64,000 bases of DNA from Pseudaeromonas sp963677375 (GTDB lineage Bacteria > Pseudomonadota > Gammaproteobacteria > Enterobacterales > Aeromonadaceae), in NCBI GenBank assembly GCA_963677375.2, contig CAXXIF010000019.1:186001-250000 (forward strand), in the 5' to 3' direction. The translations under genes and the position numbers were made by a program. Of this stretch, positions 44,966-53,795 are shown in pieces. The notes under the pieces were generated by a model. That model had not been told where the DNA came from. It did not search any database and was given only the letters and a program-made list of their open reading frames with translations. Positions within the stretch are counted from its first letter, which is position 1. Each line of letters starts with the position of its first letter.

Positions 44966-47545
44966 TTATGCCACGACCAGGTTCAGCAGCTTGCCCGGCA
45001 CATAGATGGCCTTGCGTACTTCCTTGCCTTCGGTGAATTTAACAACCGCCGGATCGGCAAAGGCCTGGGCCTTGACTTGATCCTCGCTGGCATCGGCGGC
45101 CACGGTGATCTTGCCGCGCACTTTGCCATTGACCTGAACCACGACCAGTTTTTCATCTTCCACCAGAGCGGTTGCATCCGCCGTTGGCCACTGGGCATCG
45201 TCGATCGCTCCGCTGCCACCCAGCTCCTGCCACAGACCGAAGCCGATGTGCGGGGTGATGGGATAGAGCATCAGGACCACATTGCTCAGTACTTCCTGAG
45301 TCAGGGCACGATCCTGTTCCGTCTCTTGGGCGGCTTTGGCCAGACGGTTCATCAGCTCCATGATGGCGGCGATGGCGGTATTAAACGTCTGACGGCGGCC
45401 GATGTCGTCGGAAACCTTGGCGATGGTCTTGTGCAGCTCACGGCGCAGCGTCTTCTGCTCGTTGTTCAGACTCGCCACATCCAGAGCGCTCACTGGGCCT
45501 CGGGCGGTATGTTCGGCCACAGCCTTCCACAGACGCCGCAAGAAGCGCTGAGCGCCTTCGACACCCGATTCCTGCCATTCGAGGGTCAGATCGGCGGGTG
45601 AGGCGAACATCATAAACAGACGCACTGTATCCGCGCCGTAGCGCTCGACCATCAGCTGCGGATCTATGCCGTTGTTCTTGGACTTGGACATCTTGGTCAT
45701 GCCGGCGTGGATCACTTCCCGACCTTCGTTGTCGACGGCCTTGGTGATGCGACCCTTCTCGTCGCGCTCGACCTTGACATCCACCGGGCTGACCCAGACA
45801 CGGGCGCCATGTTCGGTGTAGTAGAAGGCATCCGCCAGTACCATGCCTTGACACAGCAAGCGGGTGAAGGGCTCATCGCTCTTGACCATGCCGGCATCGC
45901 GCAGCAGCTTATGGAAGAAGCGAGCGTAGAGCAGGTGCATACAGGCGTGCTCGATGCCACCGATATATTGATCCACCGGCAACCAGTGGTTGGCGCGTTC
46001 ACTGTCCAGCATGCCGTCCTGATAGTCCGGAGAGCAGTAGCGCGCGTAGTACCAGGAGGATTCCATGAAGGTATCGAAGGTGTCGGTTTCCCGGAACGCT
46101 GGCTGACCGTTGTAGGTGGTCTTGGCCCATTCGGCATCGGCCTTGAGCGGGCTCTGTACCCCATCCATCACCACATCTTCGGGCAGGATCACTGGCAGTT
46201 GGTCATGCGGCGTCGGAACTACGCTGCCATCTTCCAGGGTCAGCATCGGGATCGGCGCACCCCAGTAACGCTGACGGGAAACCCCCCAGTCGCGCAGCCG
46301 GAAGTTGACGGTGCGCTTGCCCTTGCCCAAGGCTTCGAGCTTGCTGCAGATGGCATCGAAGGCAGCTTGGAATTCCAGACCATCGAATTCGCCGGAGTTG
46401 AACAGCACACCCTTGTCGGTATACGCCGCGGTGCTGATATCCAGCTCACTGCCATCCTGAGGGCGGATCACGCCACGGATCTCGAGGTCATACTTCTGGG
46501 CGAACTCGAAATCGCGCTGATCGTGGGCCGGTACGGCCATGACGGCACCTGTGCCGTAATCCATCAGTACGAAGTTGGCGACCATGATGGGCACGCGGCG
46601 ACCATCCAGCGGATGCAGGGCATACAGGCCGGTGGCCATGCCCTTTTTCTCCATGGTGGCGAGCTCGGCTTCGGCTACCTTGGTGTTCTTGCACTCGTCG
46701 ATGAAATGGGCCAGCGCCGGGTTCTGTTCGGCGGCGCGCTTGGCCAGCGGGTGACCGGCGGCCACGGCGACATAGGTGACCCCCATCAGGGTATCCGGAC
46801 GGGTGGTATAGATGTCGAAATGTTCGTCACTGCCCTCGACGGCGAAGGTCATGGTCAGACCTTCGGAGCGACCAATCCAGTTGCGCTGCATGGTTTTGAC
46901 CATGTCCGGCCAGCCATCCAGCTTGTCCAGATCGGTCAGCAACTCTTCGGCGTAGGCGGTGATCTTGATGAACCACTGGGGGATCTCTTTTTGCTCGACC
47001 GGGGTATCACAACGCCAGCAGCAGCCATCCTGCACCTGTTCGTTGGCCAGTACTGTCTGGTCATTCGGGCACCAGTTGACCGAGGAGGTCTTCTTGTAGA
47101 CCAGCCCCTTGTTATACAGCTCGGTGAAGAACCACTGTTCCCAACGGTAGTATTCCGGGGTGCAGGTGGCGACTTCCCGATCCCAGTCGTAGCCCAGACC
47201 CAGCATTTTCAGCTGGCGCTTCATGTACTCGATGTTTTCGTAGGTCCACTTGGCCGGGGCTGTGTTGTTCTTGATGGCCGCATTTTCTGCAGGCAGACCG
47301 AAGGCATCCCAACCGATGGGTTGCATGACATTCTTGCCGTTGAGACGCTGGAAACGGGAGATCACATCACCGATGGTGTAGTTACGCACATGCCCCATGT
47401 GGAGGCGACCTGACGGATAGGGGAACATGGAGAGGCAGTAGAATTTTTCTTTGTCGACCTTTTCCACGGCTTTGAAAGTCAGATTCTTGGTCCAGTGCTG
47501 CTGTACGGCAGGTTCCAGATCCTGGGGATTATAATGTTCTTGCAT
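44966..47545 (-). CDS. leuS: Leucyl-tRNA synthetase
   Basis: This 859-residue class I synthetase has the HIGH-type motif in PSGRLHMGHVRN, the zinc-like CCWRCDTPVE segment, the editing domain with TTRPDTLMGVTY, and KMSKS in MTKMSKSKNNG. The start is not certain: ATGs at 47563, 47554 and 47545 are in frame. I choose 47545 (MQEHYNPQDLE) because it aligns with relatives, although the ribosome site is weak for all three. Confidence 0.96.
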   Translation of the reverse strand: MQEHYNPQDLEPAVQQHWTKNLTFKAVEKVDKEKFYCLSMFPYPSGRLHMGHVRNYTIGDVISRFQRLNGKNVMQPIGWDAFGLPAENAAIKNNTAPAKWTYENIEYMKRQLKMLGLGYDWDREVATCTPEYYRWEQWFFTELYNKGLVYKKTSSVNWCPNDQTVLANEQVQDGCCWRCDTPVEQKEIPQWFIKITAYAEELLTDLDKLDGWPDMVKTMQRNWIGRSEGLTMTFAVEGSDEHFDIYTTRPDTLMGVTYVAVAAGHPLAKRAAEQNPALAHFIDECKNTKVAEAELATMEKKGMATGLYALHPLDGRRVPIMVANFVLMDYGTGAVMAVPAHDQRDFEFAQKYDLEIRGVIRPQDGSELDISTAAYTDKGVLFNSGEFDGLEFQAAFDAICSKLEALGKGKRTVNFRLRDWGVSRQRYWGAPIPMLTLEDGSVVPTPHDQLPVILPEDVVMDGVQSPLKADAEWAKTTYNGQPAFRETDTFDTFMESSWYYARYCSPDYQDGMLDSERANHWLPVDQYIGGIEHACMHLLYARFFHKLLRDAGMVKSDEPFTRLLCQGMVLADAFYYTEHGARVWVSPVDVKVERDEKGRITKAVDNEGREVIHAGMTKMSKSKNNGIDPQLMVERYGADTVRLFMMFASPADLTLEWQESGVEGAQRFLRRLWKAVAEHTARGPVSALDVASLNNEQKTLRRELHKTIAKVSDDIGRRQTFNTAIAAIMELMNRLAKAAQETEQDRALTQEVLSNVVLMLYPITPHIGFGLWQELGGSGAIDDAQWPTADATALVEDEKLVVVQVNGKVRGKITVAADASEDQVKAQAFADPAVVKFTEGKEVRKAIYVPGKLLNLVVA

Positions 47546-47710
47546 GGCTGACATCAGTGACATCCGATATGTGTGAATTGGATAAGCTATCCTGTTGGGA
47601 AATGGTCATAGAATACTGGTAAACCCCCCCGCCAACAATAGCGGTGGTCCGGGGGGAGGCGTCCGGCGGGGCGTCAATCCTGTTTCAGTCATTCATCAAG
47701 GAGCAAGGCT

Positions 47711-48187
47711 ATGCCCAAACAACAGCAAGGTTATGAAGCCTTTATTGCACGATTGAAGGCTGAATGGCAGGCCGCAGAGCCCGAGGCGTCACTTGCCCAT
47801 CTGATCGAGCGCACCCAGGCGTATCTAGCCGCTGCCGAGGCGTTGACCAAGGATGAGCTTGCGCTCATTAGTCAGTATGTCAAAGAGGACTTGCGGGAAT
47901 TCGAGGAGGCTCCCGGTGGTTACAAGGATTCGGCCTTTTATAATGCGCTGCAGGAGTCCGTCTGGGGTTGGTTGCTGGAGTTGACAGACCGGACCCAAGT
48001 GGAGTGGCACTCTGTGCTCGATGAGATGCAACACAAAGGCGTCTACAAGGTGGGGGATCGCATGGCCTTGGGGGTGCTGGTATGTAACCAGTGCGGGCAT
48101 CGCCGCTTGGTATTGCATCCCGAGCGCATTGTCAGTTGTATCGAGTGTGGGGGCGAGCTTTTCAGTCGCGAGGCGCTGGCACCCTAG
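47711..48187 (+). CDS. ybeL: Zinc-ribbon protein of the YbeL family (DUF1451)
   Basis: This 158-residue cytoplasmic protein has a helical N-terminal half and a C-terminal zinc ribbon: CNQCGHRR and CIECGGELF. It lies divergent from leuS, as in E. coli. The ATG has AAGGAG with a 7-base spacer. Function unknown. Confidence 0.9.
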   Translation: MPKQQQGYEAFIARLKAEWQAAEPEASLAHLIERTQAYLAAAEALTKDELALISQYVKEDLREFEEAPGGYKDSAFYNALQESVWGWLLELTDRTQVEWHSVLDEMQHKGVYKVGDRMALGVLVCNQCGHRRLVLHPERIVSCIECGGELFSREALAP

Positions 48188-48211
48188 ATGCACCGTAAGC
48201 CAGCAGATGAA

Positions 48212-48234
48212 GGGGCGCCAATGGCGCCTTTTTT
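48212..48234 (+). terminator. Rho-independent terminator after ybeL
   Basis: GGCGCC-AAT-GGCGCC forms a 6-bp stem with flanking G-T extension, followed by six T. It lies about 25 bases after the stop codon. Confidence 0.9.
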
Positions 48235-48509
48235 GGGCGCGTCAAACGATGGGGACAGGGCGGCCAGCCTGTGGGCGCCGGGTTTGCGTTCAAATTTTTT
48301 GCGCAGCTTTTATCCGCGCTAGTCCGGTCCGTGACAATTTATGCGACGGAGGCCACACAACAGTTGAATTTTTATTCGGTTCAGAGAAAAATGCCTCGCT
48401 TGGTTGCAACCGTCGCCAACACCGCCAACTGGCCTGTTATGGGCGTCAGTGTCTGGTGCAACCGATGAGACTCATTTTGCTCGCTATTTGCACATCTCAC
48501 AGGAATTTT

Positions 48510-49458
48510 ATGACCATCCTCCGTTCCACTGCCGCCACCCTGCTGGGTGCCATAACCCTCTTCAGTTTGCCAGCCGTTGCCGTCGAGTACGGATTGCCCG
48601 ATAAAACCAGCCGGTTGATCGGTGAGAATATGGAGTATGTGGTTCCTGCCGATAGCACAGAGCCATTGGAAACAATCGCCGCTCAATATCAGATTGGTTT
48701 GACCAATATGCTCGAAGCCAATCCAGGAATTGATCCCTATCTGCCCAAGCCGGGTAGCAAGGTGACTATTCCTCATCAGCTGATTTTGCCGGATGCGCCC
48801 CGTGAAGGCATCGTCATCAACGTTGCCGAGATGCGTCTCTATTACTACCCGAAGGGCAAGAATGTCGTAGAGGTCCTGCCTATCGGCATTGGCCAGCTCG
48901 GAACCGATACGCCAGAGAATTGGGTGACCACGGTGCAGCACAAGAGAGCAAATCCGACCTGGACCCCGACCGCCAAGGTTCACGCCGAGTACGCAGCCAA
49001 GGGCGAACCTCTGCCGGCGGTCGTGCCAGCAGGCCCCGGAAAACCCAATGGGGCTGTTTGCGCTCTATATTGGCCGTCTGTATGCCATTCATGGCACTAA
49101 CGCCTCATTCGGGATCGGCTTGCGGGTCAGTCATGGTTGCGTGCGTCTACGCAATAACGACATCGAATACCTATTCAAGCAGGTTCCGGTCGGTACTCGT
49201 GTGCAATTCGTGAATCAGCCGGTGAAGGCCAGCGTAGAGCCGGATGGCAGCCGCTATCTGGAAGTGCATCAGCCGCTGTCACGGACTCACGAAGAGTTTA
49301 ATTCCGATATCGCGGCGCCACTGCCGATGAGCCCTGCGATGACTCGTTTCATCGCTCATGCCGATACCGACTCGCTGGTGCTCAAACAGGCTTTGGAACA
49401 ACGGACTGGCTTGCCTGTGCGCTTGAATCCACAGACGACAGCCAGCAGCCAGATGTAA
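48510..49458 (+). pseudogene. L,D-transpeptidase with a one-base frameshift
   Basis: This would be a 315-residue periplasmic YkuD-type L,D-transpeptidase (LdtC/D/E, ErfK family): signal peptide (about 1-24, ending AVA), a LysM-like region (about 40-95; TIAAQYQIGLTNMLEANPG), and a catalytic domain with HGTN and SHGCVR. The frame changes at the C run 49034-49037: reading with three C instead of four gives AGPENPMGLFALYIGRLYAIHGTN, the family sequence. As written, translation stops at 49100 before the catalytic Cys, so the product would be dead. A sequencing error in the short C run is equally possible. AGGA lies five bases before the ATG. Confidence 0.88.
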
Positions 49459-49480
49459 GTCGTTTGCAAACGGCAATTGA

Positions 49481-49513
49481 CAACTGCGGCGCCTAAGGGC
49501 GCCGTTGTTGTTT
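49481..49513 (+). terminator. Terminator after the L,D-transpeptidase gene
   Basis: CGGCGCC and GGCGCCG form a 7-bp stem with a 4-base loop, extended by CAAC/GTTG, then a T-rich stretch. It lies between convergent genes. Confidence 0.75.
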
Positions 49514-49567
49514 CTGGCGACCGAGGCACTTATCCATGTCCCGGAGAAGGCTAACCCTGAACATGGG

Positions 49568-50113
49568 TCAGCGATTGATGAGGTGTCGGGTCGATTCCTG
49601 GCGCTCTTGCATCCCCCAGAGGGCACCATCGTCTTCACTCAACAGTAGTGTGCGCTCATTGTTGAGTATGATTTTTCTGATGCGGTTGAAGCGGTTGCTT
49701 ACCAGATGTTCCAACATGCCCTCGTGGCGAGCTAGCAGCTCTTTTCCCGCAAGGTTGGTAGGCAAAAAACTGATGCTGTTGAGGGTGAAGGCGATAAATC
49801 CTTCGGAGAGGGTCCACCGCCCCTGGATCAGCAGACGCAGCATGGGGCCATCGGTCAGTGAAGTGAACTGGACCCGTGATTCAAATTGCAACTGGCCATT
49901 CGCCAGCAATAGCAACTCCCCCCACTCATGCCAGCGATTGAGTTTGTGCTCCAGTAACAGGGTCGCCGTCTCTTCCGGGATCTGTTGTTCCCGCTCGAAG
50001 CTCCACACCCTATGGGTCAGCTCACGTTGCAGATGAGCGTCGCTGGATAACCACAGGTTCAACAAGATGCCGCTGACGGCCAGCAGCGTGAATAGCCAGG
50101 GTAACCCGCGCAT
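49568..50113 (-). CDS. ToxS-like membrane protein
   Basis: This 181-residue protein has one N-terminal membrane segment (about 5-25) and a periplasmic domain. The segment IQGRWTLSEGFIAFTLNSISF and the later NRIRKIILNNERTLLLSED resemble the core of Vibrio ToxS (GKWEISDNYLLVTP and RRIDVINPRALLL) by eye. ToxS binds and stabilises the periplasmic part of the regulator ToxR. The ATG at 50113 overlaps the stop codon of the gene before it (TGATG). No ToxR DNA-binding gene lies next to it. Confidence 0.55.
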   Translation of the reverse strand: MRGLPWLFTLLAVSGILLNLWLSSDAHLQRELTHRVWSFEREQQIPEETATLLLEHKLNRWHEWGELLLLANGQLQFESRVQFTSLTDGPMLRLLIQGRWTLSEGFIAFTLNSISFLPTNLAGKELLARHEGMLEHLVSNRFNRIRKIILNNERTLLLSEDDGALWGMQERQESTRHLINR

Positions 50114-50511
50114 CAGTGACAAGATTGGGGCAGGGTGTCAGTCAATTGATAGTTATAGGTTCTGTCGGCGCTCATCCACACAACCGACCAGCCTAACTCG
50201 GAGGGTTCCAGCAGAATGTGGTCGGGGGCAGGCAACGTCTGCTGACGGCCCCACTGCAGCAAACAACGGAGCAGTTCGGGTTTATCGATGGCGACTGGAG
50301 CACCGTGTTGCCATTCCAGCAGAACGGTATCGGGCAGTTGGGGCTCTAGTTGATAGCTGTGATACAGAACGCCCAAACTGAGCAATGCCAAGAGCAGACT
50401 GCCTAGCATCCAGCCGCGTCGAAGGCGGCTCATGATGTTCTCTTCGGGTTCGAAGGCCTGGCTTTGCAGCAAGGAGGCCAGCTCTTCTTCATTCAACGGT
50501 GATAGCAACAT
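50113..50511 (-). CDS. Small single-pass membrane protein, partner of the ToxS-like protein
   Basis: This 132-residue protein has a short cytoplasmic part (about 35 residues), one membrane segment (GWMLGSLLLALLSLGVLYHS) and a periplasmic domain of about 75 residues with two Cys (ELLRC and a C-terminal SCH), a pattern recalling the ToxR periplasmic domain. No winged helix is present. ATG 50511 has AGGA seven bases upstream; the open frame reaches 50628 and a TTG at 50604 is an alternative. Its stop overlaps the ToxS-like start codon. I do not recognise the family. Confidence 0.55.
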   Translation of the reverse strand: MLLSPLNEEELASLLQSQAFEPEENIMSRLRRGWMLGSLLLALLSLGVLYHSYQLEPQLPDTVLLEWQHGAPVAIDKPELLRCLLQWGRQQTLPAPDHILLEPSELGWSVVWMSADRTYNYQLTDTLPQSCH

Positions 50512-50653
50512 ACGTACATCCTGCCGAAACTTGCTGAAGATCAGTATGTCACTCAAACGACCCTGAGCACGGGCTTCTGTACCGACTTTACCTGTTATTA
50601 CCAAACCCTGTGCAATGCCAACATCGATCTACATAACTTTGCAGCAAATTAAC

Positions 50654-50677
50654 AAAAACCCCTGAAAAGAGGTTTTT
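50654..50677 (-). terminator. Terminator after lnt
   Basis: On the minus strand the arms AAAAACC...CT and AG...GGTTTTT form a hairpin with a 4-base loop and end in a T run. It lies 40 bases downstream of the lnt stop codon and closes the miaB-lnt gene run. Confidence 0.75.
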
Positions 50678-50716
50678 GCTCTGGGGATGGGGGGGCAGGC
50701 AAGGAGACCGAAGCGG

Positions 50717-52297
50717 TTAATTCAGACTGCCACTTCTTCGCCGTTGTCGCCAGCCCGCGAACCCTAGCGCCAGCACCACCCAGCCGATCAAGGGCCAACT
50801 ACCAAAGCGGTTGTAGGGGGTTTGTCCACTCGCTGGAGCCACATCCACCCGCAGCACCTGTTGTTTGAACTGGGGCAACATCTTGATGGGCTGACCTCGG
50901 GAGTCGATAGCCAGGGTGACACCGCTGTTGGTGGCGCGGATCACCGGCTTGCCAAACTCGATGGCGCGCATGCGGGTGATCTCCATATGCTGCCAGGGGC
51001 CGTGGGAGGTCCCGAACCAGGTGTCGTTGCTGACCGTCAGCAGATAGTCAGTATCGGCATGGACGTTGTGGCGCAACTCGTCGGAGAAGGCCATCTCGTA
51101 ACAGATGGCGGTAGCAAAGCGGTGGCCATGAGCCAGAATGTTATCCTGTTCAGCCGCCCCTCGACTGAAGGAGGACATGGGCAGATTGAAAAATGGCGCT
51201 ATGGGTCGAAGCAGATCGCCGAACGGCACAAACTCGCCAATCGGCACCAGATGTTGCTTGTAGTAGCGATTGCCGTGGGCGTATTGGTAGCTCTGGCGCC
51301 CCTCGTCATCGATCAATCCCATGCCGATTACGCCGTTATAGAAGCGACGCTCGCTCATATCCAGATACTGGATGCCGGTCAGAAAGCCGGTTTTCTGCTC
51401 GCGCATGGCGCTGTCAATATTCGTCAAAAACTCCTGCATCTCATTTTCTAGCGCCGGAACTGCCGACTCGGGCCAGACGATGATATCGGCATCCTGATTC
51501 AGGCGACTCATCTCCAGATAACGCAGCAGGGTCGGACGTATGTTCTTCGGGTCCCACTTGGCTTCCTGCGCGATGTTCCCCTGTACCAGGGCGAAGTTGA
51601 GTGGCTTGCCCGTGGTGGTCCAGCTCAGTGGCTGTAAACAGGCTCCCAAAGCAAAGGTCGCCACCGGCAGCAGCAACCAGAGTGGACGTCGCTGCCGCAG
51701 CGCCAGGGTGATGCCACCGCTACTGAGCAGGAGCAACAGGGTCACGCCCTGGACCCCGAGCAGGGGGGCAATCCCAACCAGAGGACTATTGATCTGGCTG
51801 TAACCGAACCACAGCCAGGGGAAGCCGGTCATCACATGGCCCAGAGCCCAGTCACTCAGCAACCAGAGCGCAGGAAAAGCCAGCAGGACACGCAGCCAAG
51901 GGGCGGTGCCGTCTCGCTGCGGGAAGAATCGAGCCCACAGCCAGCAGGCGGCCATGGGGTACAGCGCCAGATAGGCGGCCAATAGCGCCACCATCAAAAA
52001 GGCCACCGGCAGGGCAATGCCACCGAATACCGTCATGCTGATATGGATCCACCACAGCCCCGGCAGGTTCAGGCCGAAGGCGAAGGCAAAACCGAGCCAT
52101 GCCGCACGTCTGGGGCTCTGGTTCGCCAGCAGCAGTTGCAACAGGGTGAGGGCAATGAGTGCCAGTGGCCAGATATTCCAGGGGCCGAAGGCCGGTGTGG
52201 CCATGGCTCCTGCCAGTGCGGCGCCTAGCAAGCCAGCCCAGCCTGAGGTCAAGTGGGTGCGCCAGTTGGAACGTGAAGCGAAGAGTCGGGTCATCAT
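50717..52297 (-). CDS. lnt: Apolipoprotein N-acyltransferase
   Basis: This 526-residue inner-membrane enzyme adds the third acyl chain to lipoproteins. About six to eight membrane helices surround a nitrilase-like domain (about 230-495). The triad is visible as Glu in IVWPESAVPAL, Lys in RYYKQHLVPIGEFVPFG and Cys in ATAICYEMAFSD. It is the last gene after ybeX. Two adjacent ATGs could start it; neither has a strong ribosome site. Confidence 0.95.
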   Translation of the reverse strand: MMTRLFASRSNWRTHLTSGWAGLLGAALAGAMATPAFGPWNIWPLALIALTLLQLLLANQSPRRAAWLGFAFAFGLNLPGLWWIHISMTVFGGIALPVAFLMVALLAAYLALYPMAACWLWARFFPQRDGTAPWLRVLLAFPALWLLSDWALGHVMTGFPWLWFGYSQINSPLVGIAPLLGVQGVTLLLLLSSGGITLALRQRRPLWLLLPVATFALGACLQPLSWTTTGKPLNFALVQGNIAQEAKWDPKNIRPTLLRYLEMSRLNQDADIIVWPESAVPALENEMQEFLTNIDSAMREQKTGFLTGIQYLDMSERRFYNGVIGMGLIDDEGRQSYQYAHGNRYYKQHLVPIGEFVPFGDLLRPIAPFFNLPMSSFSRGAAEQDNILAHGHRFATAICYEMAFSDELRHNVHADTDYLLTVSNDTWFGTSHGPWQHMEITRMRAIEFGKPVIRATNSGVTLAIDSRGQPIKMLPQFKQQVLRVDVAPASGQTPYNRFGSWPLIGWVVLALGFAGWRQRRRSGSLN

Positions 52298-52425
52298 GGG
52301 TGAATTCTGGGTCTATGAGTTATTGGTTTGGGAACGGGAATGGCGCCGGATAAAAGCAGACCGCCAGTCCATGGGGGAGCTGGCGGTCACACCTGCGATC
52401 TGGCTTCATCATCGTCGAGATGGGG

Positions 52426-53313
52426 TCAATCGTTGCTACTCTCGCCATCGGCCTCATGGGTCTGCGGGATCTTGACCTGCAACTGCAGCAGACGGCGGCG
52501 GTCAGCATGTACCACCTTGAAGGTGAAACCGGCCAGAGTCACAGCTTCACCCTTCTTGGGCAGATGACCAAAGGCATGCATCACCAGACCACCGACGGTA
52601 TCCACTTCATCATCACTGAAGGTGGTATCAAAGTAGTCGTTGAACTCTTCGATGGGGGTCAGACCATGAATGGCAAACACGCTCTTGCTGATGCGGCGGA
52701 TCTGCTCTTGTTCGTCTTCGCCGGCATCGTATTCATCCTCGATCTCGCCGACGATGAGCTCCAGGATATCTTCGATGGTGACGAGTCCGGATACGCCGCC
52801 AAACTCATCGACCACTATGGCCATGTGGTAGCGTTGCTGCTGGAACTCCTTGAGCAACCGATCCACCCGCTTGCTCTCGGGAACGACCACTGCCGGCCTT
52901 AATACCTTGTCAAAGCTGAACGCTTCGTTGGTCAGACCAACGGCAAATTGCAGCAGATCCTTGGCCAGTAGTATCCCTTCGACATGATCCTTGTCTTCAT
53001 TGATCACCGGAAAGCGGGAATGGGCGGATTCGATGATGATGGGCAGGAAGGTTTCCACCGGCTGATTGCGACGAATGGTCACCATCTGGGAGCGGGGGAT
53101 CATGATATCGCGTACCCGTAGTTCGGCGATCTCGAGCACACCCTCGATCATCTCCTTGGTCTCTTCATCAATGACATCGCGCTCTTCGGCATCCTGGATC
53201 ATGCCAACCAGCTCATGGCGATCCTTGGGCTCGCCTTGAAACAGATGGCTGAGACGATCCAGCCAATTTTTACGGGATGTCTGACTCGGGGGCTGACTCT
53301 GTTCGTCACTCAT
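52426..53313 (-). CDS. ybeX: CorC/YbeX-type CBS-domain protein
   Basis: This 295-residue cytoplasmic protein has a pair of CBS domains (about 65-190; RDIMIPRSQMVTI and MAIVVDEFGGVSGLVTIEDILELIVGEIEDEYD) and a C-terminal CorC_HlyC transporter-associated domain. It has been linked to Mg/Co efflux and, in E. coli, to ribosome-related defects. It follows ybeY by 17 bases in the conserved ybeZ-ybeY-ybeX-lnt order. Confidence 0.94.
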   Translation of the reverse strand: MSDEQSQPPSQTSRKNWLDRLSHLFQGEPKDRHELVGMIQDAEERDVIDEETKEMIEGVLEIAELRVRDIMIPRSQMVTIRRNQPVETFLPIIIESAHSRFPVINEDKDHVEGILLAKDLLQFAVGLTNEAFSFDKVLRPAVVVPESKRVDRLLKEFQQQRYHMAIVVDEFGGVSGLVTIEDILELIVGEIEDEYDAGEDEQEQIRRISKSVFAIHGLTPIEEFNDYFDTTFSDDEVDTVGGLVMHAFGHLPKKGEAVTLAGFTFKVVHADRRRLLQLQVKIPQTHEADGESSND

Positions 53314-53330
53314 GGTGTGTGGATGTGTCC

Positions 53331-53795
53331 TTATATCTCATCGTCTTGGTAGGGGTTATCAAAGCCGAGCGCTTGCATAAATTCAACTTCCAGCGCTTCC
53401 ATCTCTTCGGCTTCGTCATCGTCAATATGGTCATACCCTAACAAATGCAAGCTACCATGCACAACCATATGAGCCCAGTGGGCAAATAAAGGCTTGTTCT
53501 GTTCCTGAGCCTCCCGTTCGACGACCTGGCGGCAGATGATGAGATCGCCGAGCAAGGGGAGTTCGACCCCGGGAGGGCACTCGAACGGGAAGGAGAGCAC
53601 ATTGGTCGGTTTGTCCTTGCCGCGGTAGGTCAGATTTAGCTGATTGCTCTCGGCTTCATCCACCAGACGAATGGTGACTTCCGCCTCTTCCTGAAACGGC
53701 AATACAGCGGCATCCAGCCAGAGCTGGAAGTCGGCTTCGGTAGGCAGGCCATCGGTGTGGGCACAGGCCAGCTGTAAATCGAGGATCACGCTCAT
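53331..53795 (-). CDS. ybeY: Endoribonuclease YbeY (16S rRNA maturation)
   Basis: This 154-residue metalloprotein has the family zinc motif H-X3-H-X5-H in HGSLHLLGYDH and the RGKDKPTNVLSFPFE segment. It takes part in 16S rRNA 3'-end maturation and ribosome quality control. The gene overlaps ybeZ by four bases. Confidence 0.95.
   Translation of the reverse strand: MSVILDLQLACAHTDGLPTEADFQLWLDAAVLPFQEEAEVTIRLVDEAESNQLNLTYRGKDKPTNVLSFPFECPPGVELPLLGDLIICRQVVEREAQEQNKPLFAHWAHMVVHGSLHLLGYDHIDDDEAEEMEALEVEFMQALGFDNPYQDDEI

Noticed and set aside
45707..47413. A 568-residue open frame on the plus strand
   Set aside because: It is the antisense shadow of leuS. GC-rich codon use keeps the opposite strand open, and the translation has no family motifs.
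48510..49458. Programmed ribosomal frameshift in the L,D-transpeptidase gene
   Set aside because: There is no slippery heptamer or downstream pseudoknot, and a plain one-base insertion in a C run explains the break.
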